64,000 nucleotides of DNA, from the NCBI GenBank assembly GCA_963848415.1, contig CAWKDN010000001.1, positions 2,542,001-2,606,000 of the forward strand, given 5' to 3'. Both the position numbers and the translations under genes were made by a program. The notes beneath the pieces are model-generated. The model searched no databases and was not told where the DNA came from. It saw only the letters and a list, made by a program, of their open reading frames with translations. This DNA comes from CAVQBC01 sp963848415. Its GTDB lineage: Bacteria > Actinomycetota > Thermoleophilia > Solirubrobacterales > Solirubrobacteraceae. Of the stretch, positions 43,230 to 51,109 are shown in pieces; the first letter of the stretch is position 1, and every line of letters begins with the position of its first letter.

Positions 43230-43841
43230 TCAGCGGCGCTTGGGCAGCAGCGGGTGGCCGGTGGCCACCGCGCGGGCGACGTCGACGACGCGCACGTTGG
43301 TGCGGCGCGCCTGGTCGCGCATGAGCTCGAAGGCTGCGCGCTCGTCGACCTCGTGGCGCTCCATGAGGATGCCCTTGGCCCGCTCGATCAGCGCCCGCCG
43401 GTCGAGCGCGGACTCGAGCTGCTCGACCTTCTCGGCCAGCCGCGCGACCTCGCGGTGGCGACGCAGGGCGACCTCGATGGCGCCCTGGACCGCCTCCGGA
43501 TTGGTCGACTCGACGTAGGCCGAGATGCCGCGCTCCGCCGCGCGGGCGATGAAGCCGACGTCGTGGTCGCCGATGTGCGCGATCACCGGACCCGACGCGT
43601 ACTCGACGCTCTCGCCGATCAGCGCCATGGCGTGCTCGTCGTCGTGGTGGACCATGACGATGGCGATGTCGGGGTCCTCGGTCGCGATCAGCGCCGCCGC
43701 CTCCTGCACGGAGACCGCGTAGGGCGTGACCTCGTGCCCGAGCCGCGTCAGCGTGTCTCCGAGCGTCTCGAGCGCCGCCTCGTCCTCGTCGGCGACCAGC
43801 ACTCGCAGATGGCGTTCGGTGTCCGGACCCGGCTCGCTCAT
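43230..43841 (-). CDS. ANTAR-domain antitermination regulator with atypical receiver
   Basis: A 203-residue protein with a receiver-like domain (1-125) and a C-terminal ANTAR RNA-binding domain ('ALIERAKGILMERHEVDERA', 'AFELMRDQARRTNVRVVDVA'). The receiver keeps the acidic patch (VADEDEAAL). Where the phosphoacceptor Asp is expected ('LDV.MP') it has 'IVMVHHDDE', so phosphorylation by a kinase is doubtful. ANTAR proteins stabilise paired hairpins in leader RNAs to prevent termination. ATG 43841 is used because it starts just before the receiver and has GGGAG upstream. It is divergent from the sigma factor at 43968. Confidence 0.88.
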   Translation of the reverse strand: MSEPGPDTERHLRVLVADEDEAALETLGDTLTRLGHEVTPYAVSVQEAAALIATEDPDIAIVMVHHDDEHAMALIGESVEYASGPVIAHIGDHDVGFIARAAERGISAYVESTNPEAVQGAIEVALRRHREVARLAEKVEQLESALDRRALIERAKGILMERHEVDERAAFELMRDQARRTNVRVVDVARAVATGHPLLPKRR

Positions 43842-43967
43842 CGCTCCCGGCGCCTGCCCCCCGCGGCCGCTCGAGGCTGGGTACACTGATCGTTGACTCG
43901 GCCGAGACCCCCGCCGCGTCGCCTCCCGTGCCCGCGCCCCCCGGCACGCCTAGAACGAGGTGATTGC

Positions 43968-44855
43968 GTGGTAGTCGAACGAGTCACGGAAGGTGGAGAG
44001 GGCGACGGTGAGCTCCAGCCGGGGCTGCGGTCACCCTACCGGCGGGTCGCAGTCGACGCCGGCCACATCGGGGCGCCCGGGAGCCAGGCGCGCCGGCTGC
44101 GCAGCCAGGAGGACCGGCGCCTGCTGCAGCGCTATCACGCCGACGGCGACCAGGCGGCCCGCGAGGCCCTCGCCGAGCGCTTCCTGCCGCTCGCGCGCCA
44201 GCTCGCGCGGCGCTACCACCGCGCCGGCGAGCCGCTCGACGACCTCGTCCAGGTCGCCTCGCTCGGGCTCCTGAAGGCGATCGACCGCTTCGACCCGGAC
44301 CGCCGCACCGCCTTCTCCTCCTTCGCCGTGCCCACGATCCTGGGCGAGCTCAAGCGGCACTTCCGCGACAAGGGCTGGTCGGTACGGGTGCCCCGCGACC
44401 TCCAGGAGCTTGCGGTCAAGGTGGACCGCGCCGGCGAGGACATGAGCCGCGAGCTTGGCCGCGCGCCGAGCCTGCTGGAGATCGCCGGCCGGCTCGGCGC
44501 GACGCCCGAGCAGGTGCTCGAGGCGCGCGAGGCGGCCGGCGCCTACCGCGCCGTCTCGCTCGACCGCCCGCGCGGGGGCAACGCCGACGAGGAGGACGAG
44601 GGCGGCCAAGAGCTGGCCGACGCCTTCGGCATCGAGGACCCCGGCTTCGCCCTCGCCGAGGACGCCGCGACCGTCGAGCGGCTGATGCGCATCCTCTCCG
44701 ACCGCGAGCGCGAGGTGCTGCGCCTGCGCTTCACCGAGGACCTCACCCAGACGGAGATCGGCGAGCGCATCGGCGTCTCCCAGATGCACGTCTCGCGGCT
44801 GATCCGCCAGTCGATCACCCGCCTGCGCGCCGCGGCGCTCGAGGAGGCCGCGTAG
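43968..44855 (+). CDS. RNA polymerase sigma factor, SigB/SigF/SigG type
   Basis: A 295-residue stress-type sigma factor. Region 2: 'PLDDLVQVASLGLLKAIDRF', then 'RTAFSSFAVPTILGELKRHF' and 'DKGWSVRVPRDLQEL', the hallmark of this subfamily. Region 3 contains 'LGRAPSLLEIAGRLGATPEQ'. Region 4.2 is 'LTQTEIGERIGVSQMHVSRL', giving the -35 reading helix. The first 50 residues are unrelated and poorly conserved. GTG 43968 is chosen because GAGGTG stands 6-8 bases upstream. Its likely regulators are the RsbV/RsbW-like proteins 5-16 kb away. Confidence 0.92.
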   Translation: MVVERVTEGGEGDGELQPGLRSPYRRVAVDAGHIGAPGSQARRLRSQEDRRLLQRYHADGDQAAREALAERFLPLARQLARRYHRAGEPLDDLVQVASLGLLKAIDRFDPDRRTAFSSFAVPTILGELKRHFRDKGWSVRVPRDLQELAVKVDRAGEDMSRELGRAPSLLEIAGRLGATPEQVLEAREAAGAYRAVSLDRPRGGNADEEDEGGQELADAFGIEDPGFALAEDAATVERLMRILSDREREVLRLRFTEDLTQTEIGERIGVSQMHVSRLIRQSITRLRAAALEEAA

Positions 44856-44858
44856 GAT
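44853..44858 (+). promoter_or_regulatory. -10 element of the cupin gene at 44869, overlapping the sigma stop
   Basis: TAGGAT, whose TAG is the sigma-factor stop codon, lies exactly 10 bases before the ATG. There is no Shine-Dalgarno. Confidence 0.45.
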
Positions 44859-44868
44859 CGCGGCAGTC

Positions 44869-45198
44869 ATGGAGCACTGGGACGTGAAGGCGCTCGCGAT
44901 CGAGCCGCACCATCCGCAGGTCCTGCACTCGACCCGCGGCGAGGCGCGGTCGATCGTGATCCACCTGCCGGCGGGGGAAGAGCTGCAGGAGCACCAGGTC
45001 CACGAGCGCGCGCACCTGATCGTGGTCGAGGGGGAGGTGCGGGTTGACGCCGGCGGCGAGCCGCTGCATTGCGGCCCCGGGGCGCTCGTCGTCTTCGACC
45101 CCCGCGAGCGCCACACGGTGCGCGCCGTCGGCGACGCCCGCCTGCTGCTCGTGCTGGCGCCCTGGCCCGGGGACGGGCACCCCGGCGCGCGCGACTGA
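44869..45198 (+). CDS. Cupin-domain protein
   Basis: A 109-residue single cupin. Motif 1 is 'GEELQEHQVHERAHLIVVEGEVRV' (two His and a Glu-like ligand pattern) and motif 2 is 'CGPGALVVFDPRERHTVRAV', ending in His. All ligand positions needed for one metal look present. Small cupins of this form bind metal and small carboxylic or phenolic ligands; no substrate is known. It follows the sigma factor directly with its own -10 box. The 171 bases after it hold no gene. Confidence 0.85.
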   Translation: MEHWDVKALAIEPHHPQVLHSTRGEARSIVIHLPAGEELQEHQVHERAHLIVVEGEVRVDAGGEPLHCGPGALVVFDPRERHTVRAVGDARLLLVLAPWPGDGHPGARD

Positions 45199-45369
45199 CG
45201 CGGACTCATACGGCGGGCGAAGTCGGCGCGTCGGCGAGCGGTCGGCAACAACGCTGACCTCCACCGCGCCAAGAGGAATGGAGCAGGCGCTCGTCGTCAA
45301 GTATCAGGGCTTCGCCGCGCGCGTCGCGCCGGCGTTCCCCCGTCCGCACCGCAGAGGAGGTCCTCCACG

Positions 45370-46035
45370 ATGGCCAGCACCTGGGTTCCAGACAGTCTCG
45401 CCAACACCGCCCGCGCCGCCCACGACGTCGGCTTGGCGGCCTGGCTGGGCGGCTCGATGTTCGGCAAGTTCGCCCTCAACCCGTCGCTCGTGAAGATCTC
45501 CAGCCGGCCCGAGCGCGGCAGCGTGACCAACGCCGCCTGGAACGGCTACAACGCCATCAACTCGGCGGGCCTGGGCGCCGCGGCGCTCGGCTGGGCGGCC
45601 GCGCGCCTGACCGAGGCCAAGCCGGACAACCTCAGCGGCCGCGAGCGTGCCCTGTCGGTCGCCAAGGACGCGCTGATGGCGGTCTCGCTCGCCACGGGCG
45701 CGGCGAGCGGCGTCCAGGGCGCGCGGCTGGCCAAGCAGGCGCCGAACGGCGCCGTGCCGGTCGAGACGGGCACCACTCCCGCTGCCGACACGCCGCCGGA
45801 GGCCGCGCGCATCCAGAAGACGCTCGGCGCGCTGGGCAACGTCAACATCGCGGCCGGCGTCGCGCTGGTCGCGGTCAACGGCGTCCTCGCCCAGACCGAC
45901 CACAGCCGCCCGGCCGCCACGCGCGTGGCGCGTTCGGCCGCCCCCGGTGGGCTCTCGCTCAGCCCGCTGTGGATCGCGCCCGGCGTCGCCACGCTCGCGG
46001 CGGCCGGCGACCAGATCCGCCGCGCGCTCGCCTGA
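45370..46035 (+). CDS. Predicted membrane protein of unknown function
   Basis: A 221-residue protein with three or four Ala/Gly-rich hydrophobic stretches ('AHDVGLAAWLGGSMFGKFAL', 'SAGLGAAALGWAAARL', 'VNIAAGVALVAVNGVLA', 'PLWIAPGVATLAAAGDQIRR'). A Pro/Thr-rich loop lies at about 127-142. The helix pattern suggests a compact inner-membrane protein. No known domain is recognised. AGAGGAGG a few bases before the ATG is a strong ribosome site. It stands in the stress-gene region, which fits an envelope-protection role only as a guess. Confidence 0.75.
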   Translation: MASTWVPDSLANTARAAHDVGLAAWLGGSMFGKFALNPSLVKISSRPERGSVTNAAWNGYNAINSAGLGAAALGWAAARLTEAKPDNLSGRERALSVAKDALMAVSLATGAASGVQGARLAKQAPNGAVPVETGTTPAADTPPEAARIQKTLGALGNVNIAAGVALVAVNGVLAQTDHSRPAATRVARSAAPGGLSLSPLWIAPGVATLAAAGDQIRRALA

Positions 46036-46090
46036 GCGGGCTCCGGTCCGAGGGGGCGGCCGGCCGGCGGCTGCTGCATGATGAGCGCCG

Positions 46091-47191
46091 ATGACGGCCG
46101 GCACCCCCCTCTCCGCGCTGGACACGCCGGCCCTGGTCGTCGACCTCGACGCGTTCGACGCGAACCTCGCGCTGTGCGCGCAGCGGCTCGTAGGGCGCGT
46201 GGGCCTGCGGCCGCACCTGAAGACCGCCAAGAGCCCCGTCGTCGCCCGGCGGATGCACGCCATGGGCGCGCACGGCATCTGCGTCGCCAAGCTCGGTGAG
46301 GCGGAGGTCATGCTCACGGCGGGACTGCCCGACGTCCTGATCACCAGTGAGCTGGTGGGGGAGACGAAGGCGCGGCGCTTCGCCGCGCTGGCCGGCGCCT
46401 CGCCGGGGCAGCGGCTGATGACGGTCGTCGACAGCGCGGCGGGCGCGGAGGCGCTCGACGCGGCGCTCGAGCGGGCCGGCTGCGGTCCGGCCGACGTGCT
46501 GGTCGACGTCAACGTCGGCCAGGACCGCTGCGGCGTCGAGCCGGCCGATGCGGTGGTCCTCGCCGACCGGCTGCGGGCGTTCGGCCGGCTGCGCGTCGCC
46601 GGTGTGCAGGGCTACGAGGGCCACCTCCAGCACGTGCGCGACCCGGACGAGCGGCGGCGCCTCTGCCACGCGGCGCTGGACCGGCTCGAGCTCGCGGTGA
46701 ACGGGCTGCGCGCCGCCGGGCACGAGACCGGGGTCGTCAGCACCGGTGGGACCGGCACCGCCGAGCTGTGCGCCGAGCACGGCGTCGCGACCGAGGTCCA
46801 GCCCGGATCCTTCGCCTTCATGGACGCGGACTACCTCGACACCGGCGGCGTGCCTTACCGCCCGGCGCTCACGGTGCTCGCGACCGTCGTCAGCCGGCCT
46901 GCCCCGGACCGGGCGATCGTCGACGCGGGCCTGAAGTCGGCCTCGGACGACTCAGGCCCCGCACGGCTGCTGGGCGCCCCGGGGTGGTCCTACCGGCACG
47001 GGGGCGACGAGCACGGGATCCTCACGCGCGACCCGCCTAACCCGCGCGACGGGCTCGCGGTCGGCGCCCGCGTCGCGCTGCTGCCCTCCCACTGCGACAC
47101 GACCATCAACCTCCACGACGTCATCCACGCCGCCCGCGGCGGCGTGGTCGAGGAGGTCTGGCCCGTCGCGGCCCGCGGCCGCGTGCGCTAG
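46091..47191 (+). CDS. D-threonine aldolase/D-serine dehydratase-like PLP enzyme (DSD1 family)
   Basis: A 366-residue fold-III PLP enzyme. The N-terminal barrel has the PLP lysine in 'LRPHLKTAKSPVVARRMHAM' (near Lys47), 'VDVNVGQDRCGV' and 'VSTGGTGTAE' for phosphate binding. The C-terminal beta domain has 'LLPSHCDTTINLHD', whose His and Cys are the metal ligands of the family. Related enzymes cleave D-threonine to glycine and acetaldehyde or dehydrate D-serine. Alanine racemase is less likely because its catalytic Tyr motif is missing. It is probably a D-amino-acid degrader. Confidence 0.87.
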   Translation: MTAGTPLSALDTPALVVDLDAFDANLALCAQRLVGRVGLRPHLKTAKSPVVARRMHAMGAHGICVAKLGEAEVMLTAGLPDVLITSELVGETKARRFAALAGASPGQRLMTVVDSAAGAEALDAALERAGCGPADVLVDVNVGQDRCGVEPADAVVLADRLRAFGRLRVAGVQGYEGHLQHVRDPDERRRLCHAALDRLELAVNGLRAAGHETGVVSTGGTGTAELCAEHGVATEVQPGSFAFMDADYLDTGGVPYRPALTVLATVVSRPAPDRAIVDAGLKSASDDSGPARLLGAPGWSYRHGGDEHGILTRDPPNPRDGLAVGARVALLPSHCDTTINLHDVIHAARGGVVEEVWPVAARGRVR

Positions 47192-47195
47192 CGAG

Positions 47196-47756
47196 TCAGC
47201 GCCCGGGGACGCCGGCCTCGCCCGGGCGGCTCGTCGGGGCAGGCTCGCCCGGCTTGTGCAGCAGGTTCTCGACGCCCTTGACGCCGTCGACCTTGGCGGC
47301 GTCGAAGCCGAGCTTGTCGATCCACGTCTGGTCCTCGAGCTGCCCGCGCAGGAAGACGACGCCGTTGGCGACGTCGACGTTGACGGCGCCCTTCGGGGCG
47401 TCGGCCGGGCGGAAGATCTCGGTCTCCACCTTGGCCGCCAGCGTCGCGTCGTCCGGCCCGCCGCTGCCGGGGGCGGCGTCCTTGGCCTTGGCCACGGCGC
47501 CGGTCGCCTTGCCCCTGGCCTGCCCGGCCGCGACCTTGGCCTGCTGGGCCTTGTCGGCTACCCCGCTCTGCGCCGCCTTGGCCTTCTCGGCGACGTCGGC
47601 GGGGGCTGCCGCCTTGGCCTTCTCGAGGCCCCGATCGGCCTGCACGCGCGCCTGCGAGCGACGCGGCCCGCCCTGCTCGGGGTCGAGGAAGAAGGCGAGT
47701 CCCGCGCCGACGCCGGCGCCGGCCAGGAAGGTGGTGAGATGACTGAATCCGCTCAT
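47196..47756 (-). CDS. BON-domain protein with membrane anchor
   Basis: A 186-residue protein. The N-terminus MSGFSHLTTFLAGAGVGAGL continues into 'AFFLDPEQGGPRRSQARVQA', a short membrane-associated segment common in actinobacterial BON proteins. A long Ala/Lys-rich helix (residues 42-95) links to one BON domain at about 105-165 ('VETEIFRPADAPKGAVNVDV', 'ANGVVFLRGQL', 'GVKGVENLLHKPGE'). BON domains bind phospholipid or envelope surfaces and are usually induced by osmotic stress. A SigB/F-like promoter lies 10 bases upstream. Confidence 0.85.
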   Translation of the reverse strand: MSGFSHLTTFLAGAGVGAGLAFFLDPEQGGPRRSQARVQADRGLEKAKAAAPADVAEKAKAAQSGVADKAQQAKVAAGQARGKATGAVAKAKDAAPGSGGPDDATLAAKVETEIFRPADAPKGAVNVDVANGVVFLRGQLEDQTWIDKLGFDAAKVDGVKGVENLLHKPGEPAPTSRPGEAGVPGR

Positions 47757-47766
47757 GGGCTTGGCG

Positions 47767-47792
47767 TTACCGAACTCGACCGCGGATCAAAC
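47767..47792 (-). promoter_or_regulatory. SigB/F-type promoter of the BON gene
   Basis: Minus strand: GTTT (47792-47789), 16 bases, CGGTAA (47772-47767), which fits GTTN14-16GGGTA with one mismatch. The -10 ends 10 bases before ATG 47756. Confidence 0.45.
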
Positions 47793-47816
47793 CGCCGTCT
47801 GCAGGCGGACGGTCGC

Positions 47817-48713
47817 TCAGCGCGACGGGCGCCGGCGCCGGCGGCTCGGCGGCGGGCGCCGTCGCCGGCGCCGGGTGCGGTCCGCCGTACGCACCTGGTC
47901 GAGCACGCGGTCGCTCCACTCGTGCGTGTGCAGGAGGTCGTAGCGCCGGTGGGCGATCCGCAGGTAGGCCTCCGTCTCGGTCTCGCCGGGCTCGGCCAGC
48001 TCGCCGTCGGCGATCATCCGCGTCACCGGGTCGTACTCCTCGTCGAACCACAGTCGCGCGACCTCCGGGCGGCTCATGTAGTGGCGGCGGTCCTGCATGG
48101 CCCGCATGCCCCACGCCTCCACCGCCTCGGCCAGGACGGGGAACCGGAGGGCATCGGCGAAGTGGATGCGCGCGCGGCGCTCGAGGTCCAGCGGGACGCG
48201 CTCGTCGAAGATCCGCTCGGCGTCCTTGAGCGGGAGGTCCGAGCGCCGGATGTCCTCGCCCGGCCCGACGCGCGTCTTGACCTCGGTCACGTAGGCGTCG
48301 ATGTCCTCCCGGCCGAGCGAGCGGGCAACAGAGACGCGATGGTGGCCGTCCTGGACGAAGTAGGCGTCACCGATCCGGTACACGCTGATCGGCGGCAGCG
48401 CCTCGCCCCGGCGCGAGGCCGCCGCGATCCGCTCCCAGCGGCTGCGCAGGCGCTGGGTCGTCGGCCGGAAGCTGCGGTCGAACTCGCGCGTGCGGTCGAC
48501 CGAGCCGACGATGGCGTCCAGCGGGACGGCCTGCAGGCCGGCGTAGCTCTCGCTCACCCGCCCGAGCGCGTCGACCACCTCCTCGAAGGGCAGGATCGAG
48601 GCGACGTCGTCGGGCTCGCGCCGCAGCCAGCGCCCGATCTCGGCCAGACGCTGGGCGCGGCGGGCCCTCGAGAAGTCGTGGTCCGCGTCCTGGTGGGAGA
48701 ACCCGGAGTCCAC
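47817..48713 (-). CDS. ParB/Srx-like nuclease-fold protein
   Basis: A 298-residue protein. A ParB N-terminal-like domain at about 65-170 has 'LQAVPLDAIVGSVDRTREFD' and 'GEALPPISVYRIGDAYFVQD', then 'GHHRVSVARSLGREDIDAYV', the GxxR-type CTP/ATP-binding motif of the superfamily. 'EEYDPVTRMIADGELAEPGE' and 'RIAHRRYDLLHTHEWSD' follow. The C-terminus is a very basic Arg/Pro tail. Relatives act in partitioning, transcription control or nucleases. There is no ParA next to it. A GTG start is used, so the exact first residue is uncertain. Confidence 0.75.
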   Translation of the reverse strand: MDSGFSHQDADHDFSRARRAQRLAEIGRWLRREPDDVASILPFEEVVDALGRVSESYAGLQAVPLDAIVGSVDRTREFDRSFRPTTQRLRSRWERIAAASRRGEALPPISVYRIGDAYFVQDGHHRVSVARSLGREDIDAYVTEVKTRVGPGEDIRRSDLPLKDAERIFDERVPLDLERRARIHFADALRFPVLAEAVEAWGMRAMQDRRHYMSRPEVARLWFDEEYDPVTRMIADGELAEPGETETEAYLRIAHRRYDLLHTHEWSDRVLDQVRTADRTRRRRRRPPPSRRRRRPSR

Positions 48714-48730
48714 CGGTCAGTGTCCCGCCG

Positions 48731-49099
48731 TCAGCTGGCGGGGTCCGCGGCGTCCTCGCCGACGGCGTCGGTCATGGTCGGCACGAGCGCCAGGACGCCG
48801 TCGAGGCCGGTGATCTTGAACGTCTTGACGATCGCGGGATTGTCGCAGACCACCGTCAGCCTCCCGTCGCGCTGCTCGAGCTGGCGGTGAGCGCCGATCA
48901 GCACCCCGAGGCTCGAGGAGTCGATGAACGTCGTGGCGGTGAGATCGACCACCACGGTCTCCACGCCGGCCTCGATCGGTGCGCTGACGCGCTGCCTGAA
49001 CTCGGGGGCGGTGAACAGGTCGACCTCGCCGGTCACGCTCACGACGTGGGTGTCGCGGCCGCGCAGCGCGTGGTCGGAGATGCCGAACTCGACGGTCAT
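48731..49099 (-). CDS. STAS-domain anti-anti-sigma factor (RsbV-like)
   Basis: A 122-residue protein with the STAS fold: 'HVVSVTGEVDLFTAPEFRQR' and 'ETVVVDLTATTFIDSSSLGV' followed by 'LIGAHRQLEQRDGRLTVVCD'. The conserved phosphorylatable Ser is in FIDSSSLG (near residue 61). Unphosphorylated RsbV-like proteins pull the anti-sigma kinase away from a sigma factor. The C-terminus is acidic. It is 65 bases downstream of the RsbW-like pair at 49165-49979, so they may share a transcript. Confidence 0.93.
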   Translation of the reverse strand: MTVEFGISDHALRGRDTHVVSVTGEVDLFTAPEFRQRVSAPIEAGVETVVVDLTATTFIDSSSLGVLIGAHRQLEQRDGRLTVVCDNPAIVKTFKITGLDGVLALVPTMTDAVGEDAADPAS

Positions 49100-49164
49100 G
49101 GCCGCTTCCGGGCCTGCCCGCTGGCGGCCGGCGGCAATCCCCCTCAGACCGGCTGCCGGGCTGC

Positions 49165-49581
49165 TCAGGCCGCGCCGGCGTAGGCGAGCCGCACGTCGAG
49201 GTACTCGACGTCGCCCTCCGGAACGATGTCCAGGCCGTCGGCGAGCTGCTCGATGACGTTGCCCAGGCCGGGCACCGCCGCATCGACGACCAGCGCTCGG
49301 GCGCCGCCGGGGCGCAGCGGGCCGACGCGCAGGTCGAGCGTGCGGTCGCCCGGGTCGAGCTCGACGTCCACCGTGTCCTCGAGCGTGTGCGCGGGAGCCC
49401 GGGCCGCGATCAGGTCGGCGACCAGGACGGCGTCGTCCAGACGGTCGAGCGGCAGGTCGGCGCGCGCGGCGAGCATGCCGACCACCCGCCGCAGCACCGG
49501 CCCGACGAGCGGGCCGGCGGCGATCGAGACCGTGGTCGTGCGCACGGAGGAGGGAGCGCGCCCCTCCTGACCGGTGATCAC
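49165..49581 (-). CDS. Degenerate RsbW-like (pseudo-kinase) protein
   Basis: A 138-residue protein coupled to the true RsbW-like gene upstream (GTGA overlap). I align it with its neighbour. 'LPLDRLDDAVLVADLIAARAPAH' sits where RsbW has 'VLEDMRLAVTEACTNVVRHA', 'DVELDPGDRTLDLRVG' matches 'EVAIRPTAESVEVVVA', and 'GLGNVIEQLADGLDIVPEGD' matches 'GLGLPMIAALTDDLAVEHAP'. The N-box Glu and Asn and the G1-box Asp-x-Gly needed for ATP are missing. So this looks like a duplicated RsbW fold that lost ATP binding. The alignment is mine, by eye; the role is unknown. Confidence 0.6.
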   Translation of the reverse strand: MITGQEGRAPSSVRTTTVSIAAGPLVGPVLRRVVGMLAARADLPLDRLDDAVLVADLIAARAPAHTLEDTVDVELDPGDRTLDLRVGPLRPGGARALVVDAAVPGLGNVIEQLADGLDIVPEGDVEYLDVRLAYAGAA

Positions 49582-49979
49582 CGATCCTCCAGGCGCCGGA
49601 GCACCGGTCGCAGCGAGAAGCCCATGGTGATGCGGCTCCCGGCGCCCGGCGCGTGCTCGACCGCCAGGTCGTCGGTGAGGGCCGCGATCATCGGCAAGCC
49701 GAGGCCGGGGCCCGAGGTGTCGCCGCTCGGGCCGATGCCGCGGCCCCGGTCGGCGACGACCACCTCCACCGACTCGGCCGTGGGACGGATGGCCACCTCG
49801 AGCGGGCCGTCGGGCCGGTCGTAGGCGTGGCGGACGACGTTCGTGCAGGCCTCGGTCACCGCGAGGCGCATGTCCTCGAGGACCCGCGGCGGCACCTCGG
49901 CGGTCTCGGCGACGGCACCGAGCACGTGACGGACGAGACCGATCTGGTCGGCGCGGGCGGGGAGCGTGAGGCGGGCCAT
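49578..49979 (-). CDS. RsbW-like anti-sigma factor/serine kinase (HATPase_c_2)
   Basis: A 133-residue GHKL ATPase: 'MARLTLPARADQIGLVRHVL', N-box 'RLAVTEACTNVVRHAYD', G1 'VADRGRGIGPSG' and G2 'GPGLGLPMIAALTDDLAV' are all present. Such proteins hold a stress sigma factor inactive and phosphorylate the RsbV partner when ATP is high. ATG 49979 gives the usual family start. A longer start at ATG 50096 would add 39 residues of Pro/Ala-rich sequence. It overlaps the next gene by four bases. Confidence 0.9.
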   Translation of the reverse strand: MARLTLPARADQIGLVRHVLGAVAETAEVPPRVLEDMRLAVTEACTNVVRHAYDRPDGPLEVAIRPTAESVEVVVADRGRGIGPSGDTSGPGLGLPMIAALTDDLAVEHAPGAGSRITMGFSLRPVLRRLEDR

Positions 49980-50169
49980 CGGGTCGGTGGGGGACGCTGG
50001 GGGGTGTGGGGCCACCGCCACGAGCGGCCGCGCCGCCGTGCCCGAGCGTCCCGCCCGGACCTCCGCGAGGTCGGTGGGGGAGACGTGGAATGCCATGCGG
50101 CTTCCACGCGAGGGTACCCTGCGCCCGGCGCGAGCTAACGTTGCTGCCGTGCGCCGGGCCCGCGGCGGA

Positions 50170-50175
50170 TAGAGT
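50170..50175 (+). promoter_or_regulatory. -10 element of the STAS gene at 50185
   Basis: TAGAGT lies 9 bases before ATG 50185. No Shine-Dalgarno or obvious -35 is present. Confidence 0.45.
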
Positions 50176-50184
50176 CGGCCGACC

Positions 50185-50604
50185 ATGAGCAAAGGTGCCG
50201 GACACCAGGGCATGGAGGAGCGCCGGCAGTCGCCGCGGCGGGCCGAGGAGCCGGTCCCGTTCGCGCTCGAGCCGCTGCCCGCGCCCGCCGGCGTCGTCTA
50301 CCTCCGCCTCGGCGGCGAGCTGGACCTGGCGGTCGCCGGGCGGGTTCGCAGTGCGCTGGATCCGGGGCTGGAGGGCGGGGCGACCGCGGTGGTGCTGGAC
50401 GTGGCCGACGTCGTCTTCATGGACTCCTCGATGCTCAAGGAGCTCCTGCGCGCCCGCGCGCGCCTCGCCGAGCGTGGCGGCGTGATCGTGCTGGCCGCCG
50501 CGGGGCCCAGCGTGCGGCGGTTGCTGTCGGTCACCCGCACCGACGAGCTGCTCGGGCTGGCGGACTCGCCCGAAGAAGCGCTGGAGCGCGTCTCCGGCAC
50601 CTGA
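50185..50604 (+). CDS. STAS-domain anti-anti-sigma factor (RsbV-like)
   Basis: A 139-residue protein. A 35-residue charged N-terminal extension precedes the STAS fold ('GVVYLRLGGELDLAVAGRVR', 'TAVVLDVADVVFMDSSMLKE', 'LLRARARLAERGGVIVLAAA'). The phosphorylatable Ser is in FMDSSMLK (near residue 76). It is divergent from the RsbW-like pair at 49165-49979, so three partner-switch genes meet here. Which kinase controls it cannot be told from sequence. Confidence 0.9.
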   Translation: MSKGAGHQGMEERRQSPRRAEEPVPFALEPLPAPAGVVYLRLGGELDLAVAGRVRSALDPGLEGGATAVVLDVADVVFMDSSMLKELLRARARLAERGGVIVLAAAGPSVRRLLSVTRTDELLGLADSPEEALERVSGT

Positions 50605-50617
50605 CCGGGGGTCGTGC

Positions 50618-51109
50618 TCAGGCGGCCTGCCGCAGGGGCGTCCCGGTGCCGCGTTCGCGGCGCCGCTCCTGCCCCGCCCGGCTGCACAGGTAGGAGAACC
50701 CGGCGTGCAGGAAGTCGTTGCCCGCCGAGGTGGCCAGCACGCCGGTGACCGCCCGTCCGGTCCGCGGCGCGTGCAGGTTCAGGGCGGTGAGCGCCAGCGC
50801 GCTCCACGCGCCCGTGCAGCGCGTGCAGGTCAACAGCTCGCCGACGGCGTAGCGCAGCCGCCGGCCGCGCGGGCGCCGGCCGTGCTCGCCCTCGTCGACG
50901 AACGGCTCGCGGACCCAGCTCTCCACCTTCTCGTGCACGATCAGCTTGGACAGCGCGAAGGTCGCAGCCGACAGCGGCACGAGCTCGCCGGTGGCCAGCG
51001 GCGGCCGGCGGCGGGCGCCGAGCGCGACCCCGGCCAGCAGGCCGGCATAGGTGAGCGAGAGCAGCGCGTAGTCGGTCGTCTCGGTCGGGGTCTCTGAGAT
51101 CGGCTCCAT
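50618..51109 (-). CDS. DUF1360-family membrane protein
   Basis: A 163-residue protein with three or four hydrophobic segments: 'DYALLSLTYAGLLAGVALGA', 'VPLSAATFALSKLIVHEKVE', 'WSALALTALNL', and a last weak one near residue 125. The DUF1360 signature 'HEKVESWVREPF' near residue 58 and the cytoplasmic 'LLTCTRCTGAWSALAL' cysteine pair are clear. The function of the family is unknown; it occurs in many soil bacteria. Its ATG overlaps the stop of a proline-rich peptide ORF (TGATG), implying coupled translation. Confidence 0.86.
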   Translation of the reverse strand: MEPISETPTETTDYALLSLTYAGLLAGVALGARRRPPLATGELVPLSAATFALSKLIVHEKVESWVREPFVDEGEHGRRPRGRRLRYAVGELLTCTRCTGAWSALALTALNLHAPRTGRAVTGVLATSAGNDFLHAGFSYLCSRAGQERRRERGTGTPLRQAA

